From an uncultured Bacillaceae bacterium (GTDB lineage Bacteria > Bacillota > Bacilli > Bacillales > Amphibacillaceae), in NCBI GenBank assembly GCA_937925695.1, contig CALAMD010000070.1, forward strand, positions 1 to 13,460: a DNA stretch of 13,460 nucleotides, given 5' to 3'. The notes under the pieces were generated by a model. It was not told the DNA's origin. It saw nothing but the letters and a program-made list of their open reading frames with translations, and made no database searches. Shown piece by piece: positions 1 through 7,264 of the stretch (position 1 is the first letter of the stretch; every line of letters begins with the position of its first letter). The position numbers and the translations under genes are program-made.

Positions 1-80
1 TACATAAATTTAGTGATGTCAGCAGCATCAATGGTTACATAGGTTACTGAAAAAACAGTTTTAGACTAGCCGATTTTTTA
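1..80. other. Upstream edge; possible tail of a truncated gene
   Basis: Two forward frames are open from the left edge. One stops at 40-42 (last residues NLVMSAASMVT) and one at 48-50 (SSINGYIGY). Either could be the last codons of a gene lying outside the window, but 13-15 residues are too few to identify a family and neither may be real. I see no clear terminator between here and the cggR promoter. The long minus-strand frame over this region has no convincing ribosome binding site and runs antisense to cggR, so it is left out. Confidence 0.2.
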
Positions 81-108
81 TTGATTATCTTTTTCCATAT
101 GATATAAT
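81..108 (+). promoter_or_regulatory. Sigma-A-like promoter of the cggR-gap operon
   Basis: A perfect -10 hexamer TATAAT lies at 103-108, with TTGATT at 81-86 as the -35 box and a 16-bp spacer. Transcription should start near 114-117. That leaves a leader of about 90 nt holding the palindrome at 116-132 and the operator at 148-187. The layout of promoter, then operator, then cggR matches the known B. subtilis arrangement. Confidence 0.75.
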
Positions 109-115
109 ACAGATG

Positions 116-132
116 GTACGGAAATTCCGTAC
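116..132. promoter_or_regulatory. Perfect 17-bp palindrome at the expected transcription start
   Basis: GTACGGAAATTCCGTAC has two perfect 8-bp arms around one central A and sits right at the expected +1 of the cggR promoter. As DNA it could bind a dimeric repressor. As RNA it could fold as a 7-bp stem with a 3-nt loop at the extreme 5' end of the operon mRNA. It does not fit the CggR consensus or a CcpA cre site. The half TTCCGT recurs at 162-167 inside the CggR operator. Which role applies cannot be decided from sequence. Confidence 0.5.
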
Positions 133-147
133 ATATTTTATCCCAAA

Positions 148-187
148 GTGGGTCATAATAGTTCCGTGTGGGTTTAAAATTGTCCCG
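148..187 (+). promoter_or_regulatory. CggR operator, two tandem half-sites
   Basis: Two copies of a GGGtyN6-TTCC/GTCC unit are spaced exactly 20 bp apart. The first has GTGGGTC at 148-154 and GTTCCG at 161-166; the second has GTGGGTT at 168-174 and TGTCCCG at 181-187. This resembles the B. subtilis CggR target, which I recall as two CGGGAC-N6-TGTCC direct repeats between promoter and cggR. CggR released by fructose-1,6-bisphosphate is the established model there; applying it here is inference. The site lies about 30-70 nt downstream of the expected transcription start, so a bound tetramer would block elongation. Confidence 0.7.
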
Positions 188-206
188 TCCGAAAGGGAGT
201 CTCTTC

Positions 207-1220
207 ATGAGGAACTTAATTGAATTACAAAAAAAAATATACCCTAATGTGCTAGAAACAATGCAGCAGAGATATCGCATCTTACATAGTATTAAACATC
301 TACAACCAATTGGTAGAAGAGGCCTTGCTGATAATACCAATTTAACGGAACGCACAATTCGTAATGAAACTTCTTTTTTGCACAATCAAGGTTTTATTGA
401 AGTGACGACAAAGGGGATGTTTCTTACCGATGACGGTGAGTTGATTTTACAACAGTTGGCTGAATTTATGCGTGAAGTTAATGGTTTACATGTTTTAGAA
501 AAACGAATAAAGGATAAATTACAATTACAGCAAGTTATTGTCGTAGCTGGAGATAGTGATAAGATTTCTTGGGTAAAAAAAGAAATGGGTAAAGAATGTG
601 TTTCATTTATTATGGATAACATATCAACTATCTCCACCATTGCAGTAACGGGTGGTTCTACCGTCGCAGCAGTAACCGAAGCAATGGTTCCATTAGAAAC
701 AGAAGTGCTATTTGTCCCAGCGCGGGGTGGCCTCGGTGAAAAGGTGGAATATCAAGCCAATTCAATCGCGGCACAAATGGCCAGAAAAGCTAAAGGCGAC
801 TACCGACTACTACATGTTCCCGACCCACTAAGTGAGCGTTCTTATCAAACGATGATGAATGAACCAGCAATTATCGAGGTGTTACAACTGATCAAAGGAT
901 CAGATCTCGTCATTCATGGCATCGGTGATGCATTAACAATGGCCAAACGAAGAAAAACAACAGAACAAGTTATCGAAAAATTAATTGAAAGCGATGCTGT
1001 GAGTGAAGCTTTTGGTTATTATTTTGATAAAAAAGGTCAGATTGTGCATACAGTAAGAACGATAGGGATGCAATTAAAAGATTTAGCCTCAGCGAAATAT
1101 GTGATTACCATTGCTGGTGGTGAATCAAAAGCTGAAGCAATCATCTCCTATTTTCAACAAGGAAAAAGCGATCTCTTAATTACTGATGAGGCCGCTGCAA
1201 ATGAGATATTAAAGGGCTAG
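207..1220 (+). CDS. cggR: Central glycolytic genes regulator CggR (SorC/DeoR family)
   Basis: Transcriptional repressor of the gap-pgk-tpiA-gpmI-eno operon. In B. subtilis its tetramer leaves DNA when fructose-1,6-bisphosphate binds. The 337-residue product has an N-terminal winged-helix region (about 20-80, with PIGRRGL and the recognition-helix stretch NLTERTIRNE) and a C-terminal SorC-type sugar-phosphate-binding domain (about 95-335). Phosphosugar loop motifs are visible: TGGST at 148-152, GGLGEKVEYQAN at 174-185, HGIGDALTMAKRR at 237-249 and IAGGESKAEAI at 302-312. I chose the ATG at 207 because AAAGGGAG at 192-199 lies 7 nt upstream and the product then matches the B. subtilis length (about 340). 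An in-frame ATG at 168 lies inside the operator and lacks a ribosome binding site. First gene of the operon, probably autorepressed; 41 nt separate it from gap. Confidence 0.95.
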   Translation: MRNLIELQKKIYPNVLETMQQRYRILHSIKHLQPIGRRGLADNTNLTERTIRNETSFLHNQGFIEVTTKGMFLTDDGELILQQLAEFMREVNGLHVLEKRIKDKLQLQQVIVVAGDSDKISWVKKEMGKECVSFIMDNISTISTIAVTGGSTVAAVTEAMVPLETEVLFVPARGGLGEKVEYQANSIAAQMARKAKGDYRLLHVPDPLSERSYQTMMNEPAIIEVLQLIKGSDLVIHGIGDALTMAKRRKTTEQVIEKLIESDAVSEAFGYYFDKKGQIVHTVRTIGMQLKDLASAKYVITIAGGESKAEAIISYFQQGKSDLLITDEAAANEILKG

Positions 1221-1228
1221 TTCCCTTT
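1211..1228 (+). promoter_or_regulatory. Hairpin spanning the cggR stop codon; possible mRNA processing or stabilising element
   Basis: AAAGGG at 1211-1216 pairs perfectly with CCCTTT at 1223-1228, and the 6-nt loop contains the cggR TAG stop. No T-run follows directly, so it is not a normal terminator. In B. subtilis the cggR-gapA transcript is cut near the 3' end of cggR, and a stem-loop protects the abundant gapA mRNA. The position here is equivalent, so the same role is inferred, though the stem is short. Confidence 0.4.
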
Positions 1229-1261
1229 CAATATAAATTTAATTTTTAGGAGGAAAAAAAT

Positions 1262-2269
1262 ATGGCAGTAAAAGTAGGTATAAATGGTTTTGGTCGTATT
1301 GGAAGAAATGTTCTACGTCAGGCATTAGGCAATGACAAAATTGAAATCGTTGCTGTAAATGACTTAACAGATGCAGACATGCTTGCACATTTGTTAAAAT
1401 ACGACTCTGTATTTGGCAGACTTGAAGAAGAAGTTTCTGTGACAGACTCAAGCATCGTTGTTGGCGATCGCGAAATCAAAGTATTCTCTGAGCGTGATCC
1501 AATTAACATTCCTTGGGGAGACCTAGGTGTTGACATTGTTATTGAGTCAACAGGAATTTTCCGTGATAAAGAAAGTGCACAAAAGCATATCGATGCAGGT
1601 GCTAAAAAAGTTATTGTTTCTGCACCAGGTTCAGGCCTTGATGGCACATACGTATACGGTGTAAACGAAACTGACTATGATCCAGCAAACCACCATATTG
1701 TATCAAATGCTTCATGTACAACTAACTGCTTAGCTCCATTAGCTAAAGTTATTCATGAGAAATTTGGTATTAAGCGTGGTCTCATGACAACAATCCATGC
1801 ATACACAAGTGACCAAAATATTCTTGACGCACCACATAAAGATTACCGTCGTGCTCGTTCAGCAGCTATTAACATGGTTCCTACATCAACTGGAGCTGCA
1901 GCAGCAGTTGGTCAAGTACTACCAGAATTAAATGGTAAGTTAAATGGTATGGCTGTTCGTGTACCTACACCAACAGGTTCTGTTGTTGACTTAGTAGCAG
2001 AATTAGATAAGAACGTTACTGCGGAAGAAGTAAATGCAGTACTTAAAGAAGCAGCAGAAGGCGACTTAAAAGGTGTACTCGAATATAGTGAAGATCCATT
2101 AGTATCTACAGATATTGTCGGAAATCCTCATTCTTCAATTGTTGATGGTCTATCTACTATGGTCCTTGAAGATAACATGGTTAAAGTTGTTTCATGGTAT
2201 GATAACGAAATTGGCTACTCATCACGTTGTGTTGATCTAGCTGTATATATGGCTGAAAAAGGACTTTAA
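1262..2269 (+). CDS. gap: Glyceraldehyde-3-phosphate dehydrogenase, NAD-dependent glycolytic type
   Basis: Converts glyceraldehyde-3-phosphate, NAD+ and phosphate into 1,3-bisphosphoglycerate in the cytoplasm. The 335-residue length is standard for a homotetrameric GAPDH. The Rossmann motif GINGFGRIGR spans residues 6-15, and VNDL follows at 32-35, with the Asp that favours NAD over NADP. The catalytic cysteine is C152 in SNASCTTNC and the partner base is H179 in TTIHAYTSDQ. The C-terminal WYDNEIGYS motif is intact. A strong AGGAGG site at 1248-1253 precedes the ATG. It resembles the glycolytic GapA of Bacillus rather than the gluconeogenic GapB, in agreement with its place behind cggR. A terminator-like stem follows, so gap may be made in excess of the downstream enzymes. 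Confidence 0.98.
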   Translation: MAVKVGINGFGRIGRNVLRQALGNDKIEIVAVNDLTDADMLAHLLKYDSVFGRLEEEVSVTDSSIVVGDREIKVFSERDPINIPWGDLGVDIVIESTGIFRDKESAQKHIDAGAKKVIVSAPGSGLDGTYVYGVNETDYDPANHHIVSNASCTTNCLAPLAKVIHEKFGIKRGLMTTIHAYTSDQNILDAPHKDYRRARSAAINMVPTSTGAAAAVGQVLPELNGKLNGMAVRVPTPTGSVVDLVAELDKNVTAEEVNAVLKEAAEGDLKGVLEYSEDPLVSTDIVGNPHSSIVDGLSTMVLEDNMVKVVSWYDNEIGYSSRCVDLAVYMAEKGL

Positions 2270-2276
2270 GTAAAAT

Positions 2277-2310
2277 AAGGAGGGGGAGTCAATATATCCT
2301 CCTCTTTTTC
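2277..2310 (+). terminator. Intra-operon terminator-like stem between gap and pgk
   Basis: An 11-bp stem with two G-U pairs (2277-2287 with 2297-2307) and a 9-nt loop ends in a TTTTT run at 2305-2309. It has the shape of a Rho-independent terminator inside the operon and probably acts partially, leaving cggR-gap transcripts more abundant than full-length ones; B. subtilis is known to make such short transcripts. The 5' arm looks like a ribosome binding site (AAGGAGG), but no start codon follows. Confidence 0.65.
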
Positions 2311-2404
2311 AATGTTTTTCAAATGATTAAGTTTTCTTACAATTACATACAATAAATGACACTTCTTTGATTGAACTAATAAAACGTAAGGAGGTCTTCA
2401 CAAC
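2311..2404 (+). promoter_or_regulatory. Leader of pgk; possible weak secondary promoter
   Basis: AT-rich spacer of 94 nt behind the internal terminator-like stem. TACAAT occurs at 2338-2343 and again at 2348-2353 and could serve as a -10 box, but no good -35 hexamer sits 16-18 bp upstream of either (TTTTTC at 2315-2320 is the nearest). AAGGAGGT at 2388-2395 is the pgk ribosome binding site. A dedicated pgk promoter is possible but weakly supported. Confidence 0.25.
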
Positions 2405-3586
2405 ATGAATAAAAAAACACTTAAAGATATTGATGTAAAAGGAAAAAAAGTCTTTTGCCGTGTAGACTTTAATGTGCCAATGCAAAATGGCGAAGTAACA
2501 GATGATACCCGGATTAAAGCAGCCCTACCGACAATCAATTATTTAGTAGATCAAGGCGCAATTGTTATTTTAGCGAGCCATCTTGGTCGACCAAAGGGAG
2601 AGGTTGTCGAGGAATTACGTCTTGACCCGGTTGCAAAACGTTTAAGTGACTTAAGCGGTAAAGAAGTATTAAAGGCTGATTCTGTCTACGGACCAGAGGT
2701 AGATGAAGCAATTGGGAAGATGAATCCTGGTGACATATTATTATTAGAAAACGTACGTTTTGAAGCAGGTGAAGAGAAAAACGATCCAGCATTGGCACAA
2801 GCTTTTGCTGATATGGCAGATGTATATGTAAATGATGCCTTCGGTGCAGCCCACCGTGCTCATGCTTCTACTGCAGGTGTTGCGGAAAAATTACCGGCAG
2901 CAGCTGGTTTCTTAATGGAAAAAGAAATTTCCGTTCTCAGTCAAGCCCTTGAAAATCCGGAGCGTCCATTTACAGCTATTATCGGTGGTGCGAAAGTAGC
3001 GGATAAAATCAATGTGATTGATAATTTATTAGAAAAAGTAGACAACTTGATCATTGGTGGTGGACTCGCTTATACATTTGTTAAAGCGCAAGGATACGAA
3101 GTTGGTAATTCTTTATTAGAAGAAGATAAAATTGATTTAGCCAATGAGTTTATGCAAAAAGCGAAAGATAAAGGGGTCAATTTTGTTTTACCAAAAGATG
3201 TTGTTGTAGCCGATGATTTTTCGGAAACAGCGAATACGAAAATTGTCCCGATCGATGAAATACCAGCTGATTGGGAAGCGTTAGACATTGGTCCAGAGAC
3301 CCGTAAGGATTATGCTGAAATTATTGCTAATTCTAAGCTGGTCATTTGGAACGGACCGATGGGTGTATTTGAAATGAATGCTTTTGCAGGTGGAACAAGA
3401 GAAGTTGCTCAAGCCTTAGCTAACACAGATGGCTACACTGTTATTGGTGGTGGAGACTCTGCGGCAGCTGTTGAACAGTTCGGTTTTGCAGAAGACATGG
3501 ATCACGTTTCAACAGGTGGAGGAGCTTCATTAGAGTTTATGGAAGGTAAAGTTCTGCCAGGGATTAAGGTACTTGATAACAAATAA
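2405..3586 (+). CDS. pgk: Phosphoglycerate kinase
   Basis: Transfers the acyl phosphate of 1,3-bisphosphoglycerate to ADP, giving ATP and 3-phosphoglycerate. The 393-residue product is full length for a monomeric bacterial PGK. In the N-terminal lobe, substrate-binding motifs include RVDFNVP (19-25), R36, SHLGRPKG (58-65), R118 in ENVRFE and R151 in GAAHRAHAST. In the C-terminal lobe, nucleotide-binding motifs include GGAKVADK (194-201), NGPMGVFE (316-323), GGGDSAAA (348-355) and STGGGAS (369-375). The ATG has a strong AAGGAGGT site 9 nt upstream. tpiA follows after 21 nt. No anomalies seen. Confidence 0.98.
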   Translation: MNKKTLKDIDVKGKKVFCRVDFNVPMQNGEVTDDTRIKAALPTINYLVDQGAIVILASHLGRPKGEVVEELRLDPVAKRLSDLSGKEVLKADSVYGPEVDEAIGKMNPGDILLLENVRFEAGEEKNDPALAQAFADMADVYVNDAFGAAHRAHASTAGVAEKLPAAAGFLMEKEISVLSQALENPERPFTAIIGGAKVADKINVIDNLLEKVDNLIIGGGLAYTFVKAQGYEVGNSLLEEDKIDLANEFMQKAKDKGVNFVLPKDVVVADDFSETANTKIVPIDEIPADWEALDIGPETRKDYAEIIANSKLVIWNGPMGVFEMNAFAGGTREVAQALANTDGYTVIGGGDSAAAVEQFGFAEDMDHVSTGGGASLEFMEGKVLPGIKVLDNK

Positions 3587-3607
3587 TTTGTCAAAGAGGT
3601 GAAGACA

Positions 3608-4369
3608 ATGCGTAAAAAAGTCATTGCAGGAAATTGGAAAATGAACAAAGTATTGTCTGACGTACAAGATTTTGTTAGTACGGTAACTGAACAAGTTAAG
3701 GATAATGACCGCGTTGAAACAATCATTTGTGCGCCATTTCCTTATCTTGCCTATTTAGTAGAAGCAACAAAAGACACACCGATTAAAGTAAGTGCTCAAA
3801 ACATGCATTTTGAGGATAGCGGAGCTTATACTGGTGAAGTCAGTCCTGTTATGTTGAAAGATATCGGTGTAACTCATGTTGTTATTGGTCACTCTGAACG
3901 TCGTGAATATTTCAATGAAACAGATGAAACAGTGAATAAGAAAGTACATGCAGCTTTTAATCATGGATTAACGCCAATTGTCTGTGTTGGGGAATCTTTA
4001 GAACAACGTGAAGCAAATGAAACAATGGATGTTGTTTCTGCACAAGTGAAAAAAGCAATCGAAGGCTTGACGGCTGAACAAGTCGGTGCATTGATCATTG
4101 CCTATGAGCCAATTTGGGCGATTGGTACAGGAAAAACTGCATCAAGCGAAGATGCTAATGAAGTTTGTTCCTATATTCGTCAACTGATTAAAGATGAATT
4201 CTCAGCGGATGTAGCGGAAAAAGTCATTATTCAATATGGCGGTAGCGTCAATCCGAATAACATTAAAGACTTACTGGCTCAGTCAGATATTGATGGTGGC
4301 CTAGTAGGTGGCGCAAGCTTAGAAGCTGAATCATTTTTACAACTAGTGGAGGCAGGATTAAATGAGTGA
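3608..4369 (+). CDS. tpiA: Triosephosphate isomerase
   Basis: Interconverts dihydroxyacetone phosphate and glyceraldehyde-3-phosphate. From the ATG at 3608 the product has 253 residues, the same as I recall for B. subtilis, and starts with the canonical MRKKVIAGNWKMNK (N9 and K11 in the active site). The electrophile is H95 in VIGHSERR and the catalytic base is E167 in AYEPIWAIGTGK; the phosphate-gripping loop 6 follows. GGSVNPNNI and VGGASL complete the phosphate site. An upstream in-frame GTG at 3599 would add three residues but lies within the AAAGAGGTG ribosome binding site (3593-3601), so I reject it. The 3' end overlaps gpmI by 8 nt, suggesting translational coupling. Confidence 0.98.
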   Translation: MRKKVIAGNWKMNKVLSDVQDFVSTVTEQVKDNDRVETIICAPFPYLAYLVEATKDTPIKVSAQNMHFEDSGAYTGEVSPVMLKDIGVTHVVIGHSERREYFNETDETVNKKVHAAFNHGLTPIVCVGESLEQREANETMDVVSAQVKKAIEGLTAEQVGALIIAYEPIWAIGTGKTASSEDANEVCSYIRQLIKDEFSADVAEKVIIQYGGSVNPNNIKDLLAQSDIDGGLVGGASLEAESFLQLVEAGLNE

Positions 4370-5900
4370 TGCAAAATTAGCTGCACTAATCATCCTAGAT
4401 GGCTTCGGGTTACGCGATGAAGTTAAAGGAAATGCGGTAAAACAAGCCAACACGCCTAACTTTGATCGCTATTGGAACAAATATCCTCACAACCAACTAA
4501 CAGCAAGTGGTGAAGCAGTTGGTTTACCTGATGGGCAAATGGGGAACTCTGAAGTCGGGCACTTAAATATTGGTGCTGGCCGGATCGTTTACCAAAGCTT
4601 GACCCGAATTAATTTGGCGATCGAATCAGGTGAGTTTTTTGAAAAAGAAGCTTTCGTTAAGGCGATGCAACAAGCCAAGGATCAGGATTCTGCATTGCAC
4701 TTGTTTGGATTGCTTTCAGATGGGGGCGTTCATAGCCATATCGAGCATTTATTTGCCCTATTAAAATTAGCCAAACAAATGGAACTAGAAAAAGTATATG
4801 TTCATGCCTTTTTAGATGGCCGAGATGTAGGTCCGAAAACGGCTGAAACGTATATTGAGCAAACAGAACAGCTGATGAAAGAACTTGGTGTTGGACAAAT
4901 CGCAACCGTTTCTGGTCGTTATTACTCAATGGACCGGGATCGCCGCTGGGAGCGGGTTAAGAAAGCTTACGATGCGATCGTTTACGGTGACGGACCTCAG
5001 TATCAAAGTGCTAAAGAAGTGGTTGAAGCTTCCTATGCTGAGGAGGTTTATGATGAGTTTGTCATTCCATCAGTCATTGTTGATGAGAGTGGTGAGCCGA
5101 TCAGCAAGGTAGGCGATAAGGACTCAATCATTTTCTATAACTTCCGTCCTGACCGGGCGATTCAACTATCAACAGCGTTTGCCAATGCAGATTTTGCTGA
5201 GTTTGATCGTGGTGAACACGTACCAGCAGATCTTAACTTTGTGATGATGACGGAGTTCAGTGAAGCGATCAATGGTGAGGTTGCTTTTGGACCTGAAACG
5301 TTAACGAATACCGTTGGTGAAGTCATCTCAAAACACAATCTGAAACAATTACGAATTGCTGAGACAGAAAAATATCCCCACGTCACCTATTTTATGAATG
5401 GTGGAAATGAAGTACAGTTCCCTGGTGAAAAGCGCATTTTAATTGATTCACCAAAAGTAGCAACATATGACTTAAAGCCGGAAATGAGTGCTTATGAAGT
5501 GACTGATGCTTTATTAGCTGAGTTAGATAAAGGCGAGCATCAAGCGATTATTTTAAACTTCGCCAATCCTGATATGGTTGGTCATTCAGGTAAATTACAA
5601 CCAACGATCGATGCCATTGAAGCTGTTGATGAATGTTTAGGAAAAGTCGTAGATAAAATTTTAGAACTTGGTGGTTATGCGATTATTACCGCCGACCATG
5701 GTAACTCAGATGAAGTGGTTACCCTTGAAGGCAAACCAATGACGGCTCATACGACAAATCCAGTTCCCGTCATTGTTACGAAAGAAAATGTTCGTCTGCG
5801 TGACGGTGGTATTTTAGCAGATTTAGCACCAACATTACTTGATTTACTTGAGATTGACAAACCTGAAGAAATGACAGGTACATCATTAATAGAAGAATAA
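4362..5900 (+). CDS. gpmI: 2,3-bisphosphoglycerate-independent phosphoglycerate mutase
   Basis: Interconverts 3- and 2-phosphoglycerate through a phosphoserine intermediate. It is a Mn-dependent, alkaline-phosphatase-superfamily enzyme of 512 residues, the usual size. The phosphatase domain supplies D13 (ILDGFG) and the nucleophile S63 (GNSEVGH), with metal ligands D404 and H408 (ANPDMVGHSG), D445 and H446 (TADHGNSD) and H463 (TAHTTNP). The transferase domain carries GGVHSH (121-126), DGRD (152-155), GRYYSMDRD (185-193) and FRPDR (261-265). GGAGG-type binding is served by GGAGG at 4348-4352 inside the end of tpiA. The Mn-dependent type is pH sensitive in sporulating Bacillus, where it helps 3-phosphoglycerate accumulate; that role here is inference. 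Confidence 0.97.
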   Translation: MSDAKLAALIILDGFGLRDEVKGNAVKQANTPNFDRYWNKYPHNQLTASGEAVGLPDGQMGNSEVGHLNIGAGRIVYQSLTRINLAIESGEFFEKEAFVKAMQQAKDQDSALHLFGLLSDGGVHSHIEHLFALLKLAKQMELEKVYVHAFLDGRDVGPKTAETYIEQTEQLMKELGVGQIATVSGRYYSMDRDRRWERVKKAYDAIVYGDGPQYQSAKEVVEASYAEEVYDEFVIPSVIVDESGEPISKVGDKDSIIFYNFRPDRAIQLSTAFANADFAEFDRGEHVPADLNFVMMTEFSEAINGEVAFGPETLTNTVGEVISKHNLKQLRIAETEKYPHVTYFMNGGNEVQFPGEKRILIDSPKVATYDLKPEMSAYEVTDALLAELDKGEHQAIILNFANPDMVGHSGKLQPTIDAIEAVDECLGKVVDKILELGGYAIITADHGNSDEVVTLEGKPMTAHTTNPVPVIVTKENVRLRDGGILADLAPTLLDLLEIDKPEEMTGTSLIEE

Positions 5901-5913
5901 GGAGAGATTTTAC

Positions 5914-7200
5914 ATGCCATACATTACAGACGTTTATGCTCGTGAAGTATTAGATTCTCGTGGTAATCCTACTGTTGAGGTAGAAGTATTAACAGAATCA
6001 GGTGCCTTTGGAAGAGCACTCGTTCCAAGTGGTGCGTCAACTGGTGAACATGAAGCAGTTGAGTTACGTGATGGAGATGAAAATCGCTACTTAGGTAAAG
6101 GTGTTCAAAAGGCAGTTAACAATGTAAATGAAGTAATTGCTCCAGAACTTGAAGGCCTTGAAGTAACAAGCCAGAATGCTATTGACCGTATCATGATTGA
6201 ATTAGATGGTACAAAAAACAAAGGTAAATTAGGCGCTAATGCTATTTTAGGTGTATCCATGGCAGTTGCACATGCAGCAGCAGATTACCTCGGTGTACCA
6301 CTATATAATTATTTAGGTGGATTCAACGCCAATACACTACCTGTACCAATGATGAACATTTTAAACGGTGGAGACCATGCTGATAACAACGTTGATATTC
6401 AAGAGTTTATGATCCTACCAGTTTCAGCTGAATCCATGAAAGAAGCTGTTCGTATCGGTGCAGAAGTTTTCCATTCACTAAGCAAAGTATTACAGTCTAA
6501 AGGCTTAAATACAGCTGTAGGTGACGAAGGCGGTTTTGCACCAAACTTATCTTCTAACGAAGAAGCGTTAGAAACAATTGTAGAAGCTATTGAAGCGGCT
6601 GGATATAAGCCAGGCGAAGACATCCTTCTTGCAATGGACGTTGCATCATCTGAGTTCTATGAAGATGGTAAATACAACCTAGCAGGTGAAGGTGTCGTTC
6701 GTACAGCAGAAGAAATGGTAGACTGGTACGAAGAGCTAGTTGACAAGTACCCAATCGTTTCCATTGAAGATGGTCTTGATGAAAACGACTGGGAAGGACA
6801 CAAGTTATTAACCGAGCGTCTTGGTGACCGTGTCCAACTCGTTGGTGACGACCTCTTTGTAACAAACACTGAAAAATTAGCCCAAGGTATTGAACAGGGT
6901 GTAGGTAACTCCATCCTTATTAAAGTGAACCAAATCGGTACACTCACAGAAACATTCGAAGCTATTGAAATGGCTAAACGTGCAGGCTATACAAATGTGA
7001 TCTCACACCGTTCAGGTGAAACAGAAGATACAACAATTGCTGATATTGCAGTAGCTACAAACGCTGGTCAAATTAAGACTGGTGCACCATCACGTACTGA
7101 CCGTGTTGCGAAGTACAACCAGCTTATTCGCATCGAAGGCCAGCTTGAAGGCATGGGCAATTATGCAGGTCTCAGTGCTTTCTATAACTTGAAAAAATAA
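5914..7200 (+). CDS. eno: Enolase (phosphopyruvate hydratase)
   Basis: Dehydrates 2-phosphoglycerate to phosphoenolpyruvate using two Mg ions. The 428 residues match a full bacterial enolase. The N-terminal DSRGNPTVEVEV (14-25) and the mobile loop SGASTGEHEA (39-48) are intact. The acid is E205 (GDEGGF) and the base is K337 (LIKVNQIG). Metal ligands are D242 (MDVASSE), E285 (SIEDGL) and D312 (VGDDLF), and SHRSGET (364-370) closes the active site. The ribosome binding site GGAG (5901-5904) starts directly after the gpmI stop, with 13 nt between the genes. It is the last gene of the operon. Its product is also the phosphate donor for PtsI encoded further right. Confidence 0.98.
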   Translation: MPYITDVYAREVLDSRGNPTVEVEVLTESGAFGRALVPSGASTGEHEAVELRDGDENRYLGKGVQKAVNNVNEVIAPELEGLEVTSQNAIDRIMIELDGTKNKGKLGANAILGVSMAVAHAAADYLGVPLYNYLGGFNANTLPVPMMNILNGGDHADNNVDIQEFMILPVSAESMKEAVRIGAEVFHSLSKVLQSKGLNTAVGDEGGFAPNLSSNEEALETIVEAIEAAGYKPGEDILLAMDVASSEFYEDGKYNLAGEGVVRTAEEMVDWYEELVDKYPIVSIEDGLDENDWEGHKLLTERLGDRVQLVGDDLFVTNTEKLAQGIEQGVGNSILIKVNQIGTLTETFEAIEMAKRAGYTNVISHRSGETEDTTIADIAVATNAGQIKTGAPSRTDRVAKYNQLIRIEGQLEGMGNYAGLSAFYNLKK

Positions 7201-7222
7201 GCGAGTAGAGCATGTGAATTTT

Positions 7223-7264
7223 ACCCGAAGCGTGGATGATCATTCCACACTTCGGGTTTTTGTT
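7223..7264 (+). terminator. Rho-independent terminator of the glycolytic operon
   Basis: ACCCGAAG (7223-7230) pairs with CTTCGGGT (7250-7257). After one C/A mismatch, GTGGA (7232-7236) pairs with TCCAC (7244-7248) around a 7-nt TGATCAT loop. A TTTTTG-TTTTG tract follows. It lies 22 nt after the eno stop and is the strongest terminator in the window. Confidence 0.92.

Noticed and set aside
168..206. Upstream ATG of cggR at 168
   Set aside because: It falls inside the CggR operator, lacks a ribosome binding site and adds 13 residues absent from known CggR; the ATG at 207 has AAAGGGAG 7 nt upstream.
44..385. Minus-strand open frame over the cggR promoter region
   Set aside because: It lies antisense to cggR and its promoter, has no ribosome binding site and no recognisable domain.
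2278..2296. Ribosome-binding-like AAGGAGGGGG after gap
   Set aside because: No start codon follows at a usable distance; it is the 5' arm of the terminator-like stem.
3599..3607. GTG start of tpiA three codons upstream
   Set aside because: It overlaps the ribosome binding site, and the ATG at 3608 gives the standard 253-residue protein.
4885..5112. Plus-strand frame inside gpmI and other shadow frames in the glycolytic genes
   Set aside because: They overlap highly conserved catalytic genes in other frames and show no independent coding signals.
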